NCBI RefSeq assembly: GCF_003268775.1
Contig: NZ_QLSU01000022.1
Location: 62,001 to 126,000, forward strand
Reading direction: 5' to 3'
Length of the DNA stretch: 64,000 bases
Source: Paraburkholderia unamae
GTDB lineage: Bacteria; Pseudomonadota; Gammaproteobacteria; Burkholderiales; Burkholderiaceae
Under the pieces are notes generated by a model that was not told the DNA's origin, searched no databases, and saw only the letters and a program-made list of their open reading frames with translations. The position numbers and the translations under genes were made by a program. Below, in pieces: positions 16,373 through 24,022 of the stretch; position 1 is the first letter of the stretch, and each line of letters opens with the position of its first letter.

Positions 16373-17522
16373 AATTACGTTGAGCGAGCCAGAGTGTGGG
16401 GCGCGCGAGATCGAACTCGTGAATGCCGTGCTGCAATCGTCGCGCTGGAGCAGCGGGCCGATGCTCGAATCGTTCGAGGCCGCGTTCGCTGGCTGGAGCG
16501 GGCGAGCGCACGCGATCGCGGTCGCGAGCGGCACCCTCGGAGCGTGGATCGCGCTGCGCGGGTTGGGTATCGGTGAGACCGACGAGGTGATCTGCGCATC
16601 GCATACATGGCATCAGGTCGCACAGGCGATCACGCTGGCGGGCGCCACGCCGGTATTCGCCGACATCGACTACTGGAGCGGGTGCCTGAACGTCGAGAAG
16701 GCGCGTCAGAAGATCAGTCCGCGCACGCGCGCGATCCTCGCTGGCAACACTAACGGGCATCCGGCCGCCTGGGGGCCGCTGCGCGATCTCGCCGGGGAAC
16801 ACGGCCTGCGGCTGATTGAGGACAGCACCGAGGCGCTCGGTTCGCGCTACAGGGGGCGCAGTGTCGGCACGTTTGGCGATGTGTCGCTATTCGACTTCTC
16901 GGCGCCTTCGGCTTTATGTGCGGGCGAAGGCGGGATGCTTGTCACGGATGACGAGGGCCTCGCGCACGAGTTGCGTTACCTGCGTCAACGGCGGGTTGCG
17001 GACCGCGAATCGGTTTCAGTCGGATCCCGGGTGCCGTTGCAGGCGGGCATGAGCGAGCTGACCGCGGCGCTCGGGCTCGCGCAACTGGCGGGGGTCGACG
17101 AGCGTCTTGCGCGGCGCAAGCAGGTGGAGGCCTTGTATCACGAGCAGATGCAGAGCTTCGAGGGCATCAAGCCGCCGTATCTGGCTGAAGACGTCGAGGA
17201 GGTGCACTGGATGCTCTACGTCGTGCATCTTGGCAAGCGTTTCACGCAGAGCGCTCGTGCGCAGATGATCGACGACATGAAATCGTGCGGTATCGAGACG
17301 GCAGCTTACAGCCAACCACTGCACGAACAGTTCCATTACATGAGCGCGGGCGACGCGATCGGACGCAAGCGTGGTGTGCTGCCCGACACCGAGCGCATCG
17401 GCGACCGCGCGCTCGCGCTGCCGCTGCACAGCCAGCTTGACGCCGACCAGGTGAAATACATCGTCAAGACATTGAAAGACACGGCGACGAACGTCGGCGC
17501 GGGCGCCGCCATCTATCTCTGA
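16359..17522 (+). CDS. DegT/DnrJ/EryC1/StrS-family protein lacking the PLP lysine
   Basis: 387 residues with the sugar-aminotransferase fold: SGTLGAWIALRGLGIG, CASHTWHQVAQAI, AGNTNGHPAAW, LIEDSTEALGSRYRG and the GEGGMLVTDD loop. In the family the stretch before GEGG carries the PLP-binding lysine; here it reads DFSAPSALCAGEGG, with serine at the aligned lysine position. A normal transamination is therefore unlikely; a dehydratase-like, binding or regulatory role is possible. It lies inside the nifB operon between a small unknown and a SIR2-like gene. Confidence 0.8.
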   Translation: MEIDEITLSEPECGAREIELVNAVLQSSRWSSGPMLESFEAAFAGWSGRAHAIAVASGTLGAWIALRGLGIGETDEVICASHTWHQVAQAITLAGATPVFADIDYWSGCLNVEKARQKISPRTRAILAGNTNGHPAAWGPLRDLAGEHGLRLIEDSTEALGSRYRGRSVGTFGDVSLFDFSAPSALCAGEGGMLVTDDEGLAHELRYLRQRRVADRESVSVGSRVPLQAGMSELTAALGLAQLAGVDERLARRKQVEALYHEQMQSFEGIKPPYLAEDVEEVHWMLYVVHLGKRFTQSARAQMIDDMKSCGIETAAYSQPLHEQFHYMSAGDAIGRKRGVLPDTERIGDRALALPLHSQLDADQVKYIVKTLKDTATNVGAGAAIYL

Positions 17523-17534
17523 GGTATACGACCT

Positions 17535-18386
17535 ATGAGCCTTTGTCCTGTTTCCGTCGACACCATCGCCAGCCAGATCGAGGCTGGCAGCGTGATCCCG
17601 TACCTCGGCCCGGGTATGCTCGCGCTGTGCCCGGATGCACGTGTACCGGCGACACCGGATGCGCTTGCGCAGATCATGACGGCTCGCGTTTCCGTGCCGC
17701 ACAAGATCCGCAACCGGCTCACGCAGGCCGCGCAGTTTATCGAGAACTTCAAGCACCGCAAGTCGGTGGTGAGCATCATGAACGAGGCGTTCGCGTCGGC
17801 GCCCACGCCGTCTGCACTGCACCGGGCCCTGGCCGCGAGCGGCGCGGGACTGTACGTCGACTGCTGGTACGACGACACCTTCGCGACGGCGCTGGCTGAT
17901 GCGCGTGCGCACGGCTGCTGGGCACAGGTGCAGGGGCTGTCGCAATCCGAGCACTTCGGTCAATGGTTCGGCGCTTACGACCCGAGCGGCGGGCCACTTG
18001 CCGATGTACCTGCGGCAGGGGCGCTGCTCTACAGGCCGATCGGCGCCCGCGCCCCTGCCGCCAACTATCTTGTGTCGGACAGCGATTATGTAGAAGTGCT
18101 GACCGAAATTGATATCCAGACGCCGATTCCGTCTGCCGTGCAGGCGTGGCGAACGGGACGCAGCTTCCTTTTTCTCGGCTGCCGCTTCGATGACCAGCTC
18201 GCGCGCAGCTTCGCGCGCCAGATCATGAAGCGCTCCTCTGACACCCACTGGGCAGTGCTGCCCGACGAGCCCACCCGCATGGAGGCGCGTTTTCTGGACG
18301 AACAGCGGATCACCCGCATTGCCATGCCGCTTGCGGCCTTCGCCGACGAACTAGTGAGCGCGCTGCAACCCGCCCTGGCCGCCTGA
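17535..18386 (+). CDS. SIR2-like domain protein, nif-associated
   Basis: 283 residues. The N-terminal SVIPYLGPGM resembles the NAD-binding GAG loop of SIR2-like proteins, and RSFLFLGCRFDDQLARSFARQI near residue 215 matches the second conserved block in short form (FLFLGCRFDD). The middle is divergent, and the zinc ribbon of true sirtuins is missing. It may bind or cleave NAD, or be a structural relic of that fold. GAGG precedes the ATG, 12 bp after the DegT-like gene. Confidence 0.65.
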   Translation: MSLCPVSVDTIASQIEAGSVIPYLGPGMLALCPDARVPATPDALAQIMTARVSVPHKIRNRLTQAAQFIENFKHRKSVVSIMNEAFASAPTPSALHRALAASGAGLYVDCWYDDTFATALADARAHGCWAQVQGLSQSEHFGQWFGAYDPSGGPLADVPAAGALLYRPIGARAPAANYLVSDSDYVEVLTEIDIQTPIPSAVQAWRTGRSFLFLGCRFDDQLARSFARQIMKRSSDTHWAVLPDEPTRMEARFLDEQRITRIAMPLAAFADELVSALQPALAA

Positions 18387-18431
18387 GCCAGTTCCCGATT
18401 TGACTCACTACGACACCGCGCAAGAACCATT

Positions 18432-18728
18432 ATGACGACACTCACCGTATTGCCCTCGGGCAAAACCTATGACGTAGCGGCAGGCACCAGCCTGCTGAAA
18501 GCTCTGCTCGAAACAGGAGAGGCCATCGCGCACAAGTGTGACGGCAAGGCCGAATGCGGAGCGTGCCACCTGTTCGTCCAGGAAGGGCGCAAGAGTCTCT
18601 CGAAGATTCAGCGCGTGGAAAACGAGAAGCTCGACTCGATCGTCGGGGTGGGCTCGAAATCGCGCCTGGCGTGCCAGGTAGTCCTCGGCGAGGAACCCGT
18701 GACCGTCGAGCTGCTCGGCTTCGTCTGA
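18432..18728 (+). CDS. 2Fe-2S ferredoxin, nif-associated
   Basis: 98 residues with CDGKAECGAC (C-x5-C-x2-C, residues about 36-45) and LACQ near residue 80. The pattern is adrenodoxin/FdxD-like and distinct from the isc-operon ferredoxin. It is placed directly before the flavin amine-oxidase-like gene (12 bp), so the two may be redox partners (inference from position). Confidence 0.85.
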   Translation: MTTLTVLPSGKTYDVAAGTSLLKALLETGEAIAHKCDGKAECGACHLFVQEGRKSLSKIQRVENEKLDSIVGVGSKSRLACQVVLGEEPVTVELLGFV

Positions 18729-18740
18729 CTCGGGGGCATC

Positions 18741-20360
18741 ATGGCCGCCAACGAAGTTCCGGTGCTTGAGGTCGTTATCGTCGGTGCAGGGCTGTGCGGC
18801 CTCGCGCTGGCGCGCACGCTGCATGGCCAGGGTTTGCCGTTCCTGCTCGTCGAGGCGCGCGAGCGCCTGGGCGGCCGGGTGTTGACGCGGCGTTGTGAGG
18901 TAACGGGCCAGGCGCTGGACCTCGGCCCGACATGGTTCTGGCCCGACACTGAGCCGCGTATTGCCGCGTTGCTTACGGAGCTCGGGCTGGAGAGCGTGCC
19001 ACAATCCGACCCCGGAGATGCGCTCTGGCTGACGGACCCGAACCGGGAGCCTGAGCGGCGTGAGGAACCCGGTGGTATCCATGCTGGCGCCTGCCGCATC
19101 GTGGGCGGGGCCGTGCGTCTGGTCGAGGCGTTGGCGGCCGCGGTGCCGCGGGAGCACATCCTGACGGGCCACGCGCTTCGCATGGTCCACGATCGCGGCG
19201 CGTGGTTCGAATTGCAGGTGGTGCACGGCGATCGCGCTTCCACGTTGCGTGCCCGGCGGGTCGTGCTCGCGCTGCCACCGCGCCTCGTTCACGAGCGTGT
19301 CGCGTTCGATCCACCATTGCCGACGCCGCTGGCCGATCTGCTCGCGGCGACGCCCACCTGGATGGCGGCGGCCGCGAAGTCGCTGACGACGTATGACCGG
19401 CCGTTCTGGCGGACCGCAGGCCACTCGGGCAGCGCGTTCGTGCGGCATGTTCAGGCGACGCTGGGTGAGGTGTTTGATGCGAGCGATGGAGCCACTGATG
19501 CGGGGGCGCTAGGCGGTTTTCTTGCGCTTAACGCATCGCAGCGCAGGAATTTCGAGCGCGGCTTGCCCCTGTTGATCGAAAGCCAGCTGGCCCAATTGTA
19601 CGGGGTTGAGGCGCATTGCGGTCAGTCGTATCGACTCGACTGGGCAGGCGAAGCCTGGACCTGCAGCGATGCGGACAGGGAAAGCCTGCCCGCATGGCCG
19701 CAGGCCGACCCGGCGCTGCGTGGCGGCTGGCTGGGCGGCCGGTTGTACGTTGGGGGCAGCGAGACGGCGGGTCACGGAGCGGGCCACATGGAGGGCGCGC
19801 TGGACGCTGCGGCGCGCATCACCCGGGCGCTGGTTCTGCCTGGCGGTCAGCGCGCGATGGCAGGCATGCCGGTCACGATGGAAGAAGCCGTGGCAAGTTT
19901 CATCGCGACGGTGTCCGGTTGCCGCGAATCGGCACCGGCGCACTACCGGCAGCACGTCACGCGCCTGATGTCGAGCCAGTCTACCGCGCAACTGACCCAG
20001 CATGCCCTTCTGGCTACGGTCGAGCAGGTCTACAGCGAAACGCTGGCAGCGATCGACGCTCTGATGCCGGTGCTCAACTCGGGCGACGCCGGGCCGGTGC
20101 ATCTCGGTCGGCATGGATTGACGCCGAAGCTGCTCGCTGCGTTCCAGGGCTGGAACCGCAAACTGCTGGACTGGGCGCTGGAATTCAACGCAACGTCGTG
20201 CGCATTGTCGAATTTCCCGGAAGAGCATCAGCCTGACGCAGAACTGCAGCGCGTGATCGCACTGGATCTGGCGGCCGCCTGGCGCGAGTTCGCACTGACG
20301 TTGAACGAGCGTCTCGTCGATGCAGTGACACATACGGGCTTCATGCAGGAGTCGGCATGA
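18741..20360 (+). CDS. FAD-dependent amine oxidase-like protein with C-terminal extension
   Basis: 539 residues. The dinucleotide fold VVIVGAGLCGLALA is followed by EARERLGGRV (residues about 38-47) and a C-terminal FAD-contact block GRLYVGGSETAGHGAGHMEGALDAA in short form (YVGGSETA). After about residue 370 there is a 165-residue helical extension not seen in ordinary monoamine oxidases. Substrate unknown. It overlaps the next gene by 4 bp and follows a 2Fe-2S ferredoxin. Confidence 0.8.
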   Translation: MAANEVPVLEVVIVGAGLCGLALARTLHGQGLPFLLVEARERLGGRVLTRRCEVTGQALDLGPTWFWPDTEPRIAALLTELGLESVPQSDPGDALWLTDPNREPERREEPGGIHAGACRIVGGAVRLVEALAAAVPREHILTGHALRMVHDRGAWFELQVVHGDRASTLRARRVVLALPPRLVHERVAFDPPLPTPLADLLAATPTWMAAAAKSLTTYDRPFWRTAGHSGSAFVRHVQATLGEVFDASDGATDAGALGGFLALNASQRRNFERGLPLLIESQLAQLYGVEAHCGQSYRLDWAGEAWTCSDADRESLPAWPQADPALRGGWLGGRLYVGGSETAGHGAGHMEGALDAAARITRALVLPGGQRAMAGMPVTMEEAVASFIATVSGCRESAPAHYRQHVTRLMSSQSTAQLTQHALLATVEQVYSETLAAIDALMPVLNSGDAGPVHLGRHGLTPKLLAAFQGWNRKLLDWALEFNATSCALSNFPEEHQPDAELQRVIALDLAAAWREFALTLNERLVDAVTHTGFMQESA

Positions 20361-20731
20361 GTGGTGTCAGTGCGATTGAAGACAGCGCGCGCCTTGCGAT
20401 CGTCGAGCAGTCGGGGATTGTAGTGGTCACGCTGATCGAAGGACTGACACGCGACGAGCTGCTGTGTTCGCGGCTTACACGCCAGGAGGTGCATCGGCAA
20501 CTAACGCGTCTGGCTGACGGCGCTGACGGGTTGAGTCCCCGGATTCGGGCCGCGATGCCGGAAATTGACTGGGACGGCTGGAGATGGATGCGTGCGCAAC
20601 TGAAGTCGCAGGCTGGCACAGCAATGGACGACGCGCTGTGGTTTGCCTGCGAGTCGCTGGTTCCAGCGACGCTGCTGTGGCTGCGTGTGCATCGGCAGAG
20701 CCAGGGCGCGCTGTTTCAGATGACGCCATGA
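20357..20731 (+). CDS. Nif-associated protein of unknown function
   Basis: 124 residues; a beta strand opening (ARLAIVEQSGIVVVTLIEGL) followed by helices with conserved-looking tryptophans (DWDGWRWMRAQL). It starts inside the stop of the amine-oxidase-like gene (ATGA) and is the last gene of the nifB operon. GC-rich hairpins follow at 20,785-20,815. No family recognised. Confidence 0.6.
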   Translation: MSGVSAIEDSARLAIVEQSGIVVVTLIEGLTRDELLCSRLTRQEVHRQLTRLADGADGLSPRIRAAMPEIDWDGWRWMRAQLKSQAGTAMDDALWFACESLVPATLLWLRVHRQSQGALFQMTP

Positions 20732-20999
20732 ACGACCGGCTGATCCTGCGCTGCAACGCTCGCCGCCCGATTCACGGTGCCGGTGCCGGAAAGGCAGGCA
20801 CCGGGGGCCGGCTGCCCGGCCTAAAAAATTGATGCGTATTTATCTTCACCGGATTCTGTGTCGCTTCACCGCTATGGCGGACAACGCTCCAGCCCTTGCC
20901 GTCCGGTTGATGACGTGGCTTCGGCCCTTGAGTCTGGATATGGCAATGCCGTCATGCCCCGACTTGCAACCCGGTTCACCGCTATCGCGCTTTGCAGAC

Positions 21000-21446
21000 A
21001 TGACCCAACGCCCGTTCGCTTCCCCCCGCTGTAAGGCTTTGCAGTTGCCCATGCCCCGAGCCAGACTCGATCGTATGTCGCTCGAGTATCATCTGATGCT
21101 GGAAGCGTTGCGCACCGGTCACGGTGATGGCCGCATGGCATCGAGGCTGGTCGAGATCCTGTTTCTTGCCGAGTTTCTCCACGAAGCGGGATACGGAGAC
21201 GGGGATCCAGAACGATTCGAGCAGATCGAAGCGGCACTGGCAAGGTGCAGTCAACGCGGCAACACGACTGGTGACTGGCACATCACGGACGACGATGACT
21301 ATGCAAGCGTGGGGCAATTGCTAGCGGTGCACGATCAGCAGCTTGCATGTGCCCCGCTTCAGGCTGTCACGCTTGCGACCGAGCGCCTGTGGAAGCTGGT
21401 TGCGAAGACGGCAGTAACGAGTGCCCTGATACAAAAGGCGGCGTAG
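21000..21446 (+). CDS. Short protein of a Burkholderiales family often labelled Fis-like
   Basis: 148 residues from the ATG at 21000: TQRPFASPRCKALQLPMPRARLDRMSLEYHLMLEALRTG in parts, followed by helices and HDQQL. The opening (RPF..P....L.LPMPR.R.D.M) recalls small multi-copy Burkholderia proteins often labelled Fis-family. No HTH was clearly seen. The open frame continues upstream to 20829 without support. It separates the nifB operon from the convergent hemoglobin operon. A 7-bp hairpin overlaps its stop. Confidence 0.45.
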   Translation: MTQRPFASPRCKALQLPMPRARLDRMSLEYHLMLEALRTGHGDGRMASRLVEILFLAEFLHEAGYGDGDPERFEQIEAALARCSQRGNTTGDWHITDDDDYASVGQLLAVHDQQLACAPLQAVTLATERLWKLVAKTAVTSALIQKAA

Positions 21447-21454
21447 ACGCCGCC
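21437..21454. terminator. Short hairpin at end of the 21000-21446 gene
   Basis: GGCGGCG and CGCCGCC are separated by TAGA, the stop codon being in the loop. There is no T-run, so it is at best a weak terminator. Confidence 0.3.
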
Positions 21455-21794
21455 GCAGGCGAGGCCCCGCAAGCAGTTGCAGGTTTGATGTGGAGAGCGG
21501 TTGGCACCGAAAACACATGCCGCAGTGGCAAGCTGGCCGGGGAACTGTTCGACGCATACGTGGTAGGCGCGAGAAAGACGAGAACGACTGCGACGACGTT
21601 ACAGTGCCCAGGTACTCGGCGTCATCCAGACGCTGATGCTTGAGCAGCCGCTGGCTGTTGTGCCCGGTCGGGTGCGGCCTTAGGCGCGGCGCGATTGCGC
21701 TCACCTGGGAGCGGAAATCGATGGCGGCCAGATTTCGCGATGCGGAGGCGGTCGAGTCATCTCGCAGATCGGGCGAGGCATCGTCATTTGCGAT
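21455..21794. other. Intergenic region without recognised gene
   Basis: About 340 bp between convergent genes. Open frames on both strands are short and lack ribosome sites or recognisable features. Nothing further was seen. Confidence 0.5.
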
Positions 21795-22049
21795 TCAGAA
21801 GTCCTTGCACTTGCCCCATGGGTGACTGCCGGCGACGACGCAGGCCTTGATGCCGGCGCGCGCAAGTGCATCCTGATCGCGGTAGAACGTGGCCTCATGC
21901 ACGAGCGTTCCGGATTGCGTCGTGATGCCGACATAGCGTGCGGCCCTGCCGATCCCGCACTGGTATCCGCCACCCGGGTCACCGGTCCGGCGGACATTGC
22001 CGTCCCAGTCGATGAAATACCCCGTTGCCTCGTCGTCGGCCCGGCTCAT
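21795..22049 (-). CDS. Small hypothetical protein
   Basis: 84 residues, glycine- and aromatic-rich (GYFIDWDGNVRRTGDPGG, ARYVGITTQSGTL) with three cysteines. The first ATG overlaps the stop of the Ohr gene by 4 bp (ATGA), suggesting coupling. No family recognised. It is the last gene of the minus-strand hemoglobin-led operon. Confidence 0.55.
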   Translation of the reverse strand: MSRADDEATGYFIDWDGNVRRTGDPGGGYQCGIGRAARYVGITTQSGTLVHEATFYRDQDALARAGIKACVVAGSHPWGKCKDF

Positions 22050-22483
22050 GTCGCTACCGGTATGTCGACCACCGCCTTCAGGTTGAGCGTCATGTTGCCT
22101 TTTGTCGCGTCGGCGTATGGGCAGATGCCTTTCGCTCTCTCCATCAGGCTGTCAGCGGTGGGCTGATCGAAGGTGCCAGCCATGAAAGCCGTCAGGCTGA
22201 GTGCCATCCGGTACGCCCCTTCGAAGTTCACGTACATCGACAGTGTCGACTCGATGTAGCAGCCGCGCAGCGGCAGCCTGTCCTGTCGGGCGATATGCCG
22301 TACCGAATGTTCGAAGCATGCGGCGAACGCGGCGGCAAAGAGTTGCTCGGGATTGATGCCCTCTTCCTTGCCACCCATTTCCCGCGGCACGGTGAGTTTG
22401 AGCTTGAGGCTACCGTCGTCGCTCTGCACCTGGCCGGTCCGTCCGCCCTGGGTCAGCATGGTGGTTTTGTAGACGAGATCCAT
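22046..22483 (-). CDS. ohr: OsmC/Ohr-family organic hydroperoxide reductase
   Basis: 145 residues with PREMGGKEEGINPEQLFAAA and the two redox cysteines in FAACFEHSV and GICPYADATKGN, the Ohr arrangement. The family reduces organic peroxides with lipoyl-protein-derived electrons. In this operon it may remove peroxides generated around the redox-active nif proteins (inference). GAG-rich ribosome site precedes the ATG. Confidence 0.85.
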   Translation of the reverse strand: MDLVYKTTMLTQGGRTGQVQSDDGSLKLKLTVPREMGGKEEGINPEQLFAAAFAACFEHSVRHIARQDRLPLRGCYIESTLSMYVNFEGAYRMALSLTAFMAGTFDQPTADSLMERAKGICPYADATKGNMTLNLKAVVDIPVAT

Positions 22484-22559
22484 GTGGCTTCTCCTGTGGA
22501 CCGGAGTGGGCGATTCAGCGCCTTACTCTGGTCTCATCCAAGATGGTGGCTGTGCAGAT

Positions 22560-22796
22560 TTATCGCAGCAGCTTGCTGCGTTCTGCGGCCGAATAATTGC
22601 TCAAGTGTCCTTCACGCGCGGCCTGGCGGCGAGCGGATGCGATGATGGCCTTGCTGCGTCCGGGCGCAACCGGAGCGCTGACCTGCTTGTCCAGGGCGGA
22701 GCTGCCGCAGTGAGGGCAAACGGGTGCCGTGCCGGCGCGCACCAGCGTTTCGAATTGCTGGCCGCAGGCCTGGCATCGATAGTCATAAAGAGGCAT
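22560..22796 (-). CDS. FmdB-family zinc ribbon protein
   Basis: 78 residues: MPLYDYRCQACGQQFE and CPHCGSS give two CxxC knuckles for zinc. The basic C-terminal half is ARRQAAREGHLSNYSAAERSKL-like (helical). FmdB-type proteins are putative regulators or small metal-binding proteins. The longer open frame upstream overlaps the ArsC-like gene and is not coding. It lies 19 bp after that gene. Confidence 0.8.
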   Translation of the reverse strand: MPLYDYRCQACGQQFETLVRAGTAPVCPHCGSSALDKQVSAPVAPGRSKAIIASARRQAAREGHLSNYSAAERSKLLR

Positions 22797-22815
22797 GGTG
22801 AGAGTCTCGTGCAGA

Positions 22816-23250
22816 TCAGGTGGAGGATGCCGTACAGTCTTCCGTCGCCGCCGCGCAGCCTTCGAGCGGTCGCGCAGCATCGCTGGTCGGCGCATGCGCG
22901 CCGAGCCCGACCCATTCGTGCACGCGGCCAGCTTCGAAGCCCACCATGCGTGTATTGGCGACTTCCATCAGCGGTCTGCGGATCAGCAGCGGGTCGGCGA
23001 GCAGCCGTGCGAGCGCATCCACGCCATCGAACAATTCGGGGACGATCCGTCCCGACTTGACGTCCGGCGCCGCGCGGTTGAACCATTCGCGCACCGGCAG
23101 AGGCTCGAGGAAGGCAAACAGCGTTTTCGGTGTCCACGGCCAGCGCAGCAGGTTGCGAACCTCCAGCGTGTGGCCGGCAGCGACGAGCAGCGCCTTCTGT
23201 TTCGCGTTGCCGCCGCAGCCGGGTTTTTCGTAGAACGTAATATGAGCCAT
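22816..23250 (-). CDS. ArsC-like nitrogenase-associated protein (NifO type)
   Basis: 144 residues opening MAHITFYEKPGCGGNAKQKALL, an ArsC/Spx thioredoxin-like fold with a single cysteine in PGCGGN in place of CX2C. The segments VREWFNRAAPDVKSG and DPLLIRRPLMEV are typical of the nitrogenase-associated ArsC-like family that includes NifO, which affects molybdenum and nitrate/N2 balance in Azotobacter. The start ATG at 23250 is where family similarity starts. Confidence 0.82.
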   Translation of the reverse strand: MAHITFYEKPGCGGNAKQKALLVAAGHTLEVRNLLRWPWTPKTLFAFLEPLPVREWFNRAAPDVKSGRIVPELFDGVDALARLLADPLLIRRPLMEVANTRMVGFEAGRVHEWVGLGAHAPTSDAARPLEGCAAATEDCTASST

Positions 23251-23260
23251 GATGGGGCCT

Positions 23261-24022
23261 TCAGCGTGGGCGTAGCAGTTCCAGGCACTCGAGCGTGGCC
23301 GCCATATCAAGTGCCGTGAAGTCGTCCTGGGTGCGGATGAGCGGATCGGCGCCGAGTGCCAGCAGTGTGCGCACGATATCGTGCTTGCCCGAGGAGGCCG
23401 CATACATGAGGCAGGTGGCCCCGGTGGCGTTGGTATGATCGAGCGGCAGTCCTGCGCCAGCGAGCCGCTCGACACCGGCCGGCTCGCCGTGCACGCAGGC
23501 AAACCAGAGTGCCGTGTTGCCATCGGCGTTGACGGCATTGAGTATCACGCCGTGTGCGAGCAGCGCATCGACCATATCGTGCGTGCCACGCCATGCGGCC
23601 ACCATCAACGGCGTGTTCTCGTGTGCGCCTCGTCCGTCGGGGCCGGCAAAGCCCTGGTGAGCGAGCCAGTTCGCAAGTTCGGGCGGTATGGGCTGGCCAG
23701 GCGGATTCGCCGGATTCGCGGCCAGGGCGGTCTGGCCGCCGATCAGGTCACAGACCTCCGTAAAGCCGAAGTCCGCGAACATGCGTGCCCAGGTCTGGCT
23801 CGCCCTGCCGTGATAGCAGTAGATCAGGATGGGACGCTTGCGCGCCGTCTTGAGCAGCAGGGCGTCCTGGTTCTCGCGCGATAGTCGTAGCGAGCCCGGC
23901 AAGCCGTCGCGAGCGTGGCTCGCGGCGTCACGAGCATCGAGCAGCAGCGAATCCGGATGCTGGCCGAACCAGGCGTCGAGCTCATGGACCGTGAGGCGAC
24001 GAAAGGTGCGCTGGCCGTTCAT
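23261..24022 (-). CDS. Rhodanese-ankyrin fusion protein
   Basis: 253 residues. Residues 1-105 form a rhodanese domain with the active loop CYHGRAS, as in GlpE-type sulfurtransferases. Residues about 130-250 hold three to four ankyrin repeats (ENTPLMVAAWRGTHDMVDAL, NTALWFACVHGEP, TCLMYAASSGKHDIV). The fusion suggests a sulfur-transfer enzyme directed to a protein partner. Its ATG overlaps the nitroreductase stop (ATGA). TTG at 24049 is a weaker alternative start. Confidence 0.82.
   Translation of the reverse strand: MNGQRTFRRLTVHELDAWFGQHPDSLLLDARDAASHARDGLPGSLRLSRENQDALLLKTARKRPILIYCYHGRASQTWARMFADFGFTEVCDLIGGQTALAANPANPPGQPIPPELANWLAHQGFAGPDGRGAHENTPLMVAAWRGTHDMVDALLAHGVILNAVNADGNTALWFACVHGEPAGVERLAGAGLPLDHTNATGATCLMYAASSGKHDIVRTLLALGADPLIRTQDDFTALDMAATLECLELLRPR

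Noticed and set aside
17016..18248. 410-codon minus-strand open frame opposite the DegT-like and SIR2-like genes
   Set aside because: Arg/His-rich shadow without ribosome site; the plus-strand genes have clear motifs and operon spacing.
20785..20828. GC-rich hairpins followed by an A-run as a terminator after the nifB operon
   Set aside because: The run after the hairpin is A-rich on the plus strand, so it gives no U-tract; structure may be incidental in GC-rich DNA.
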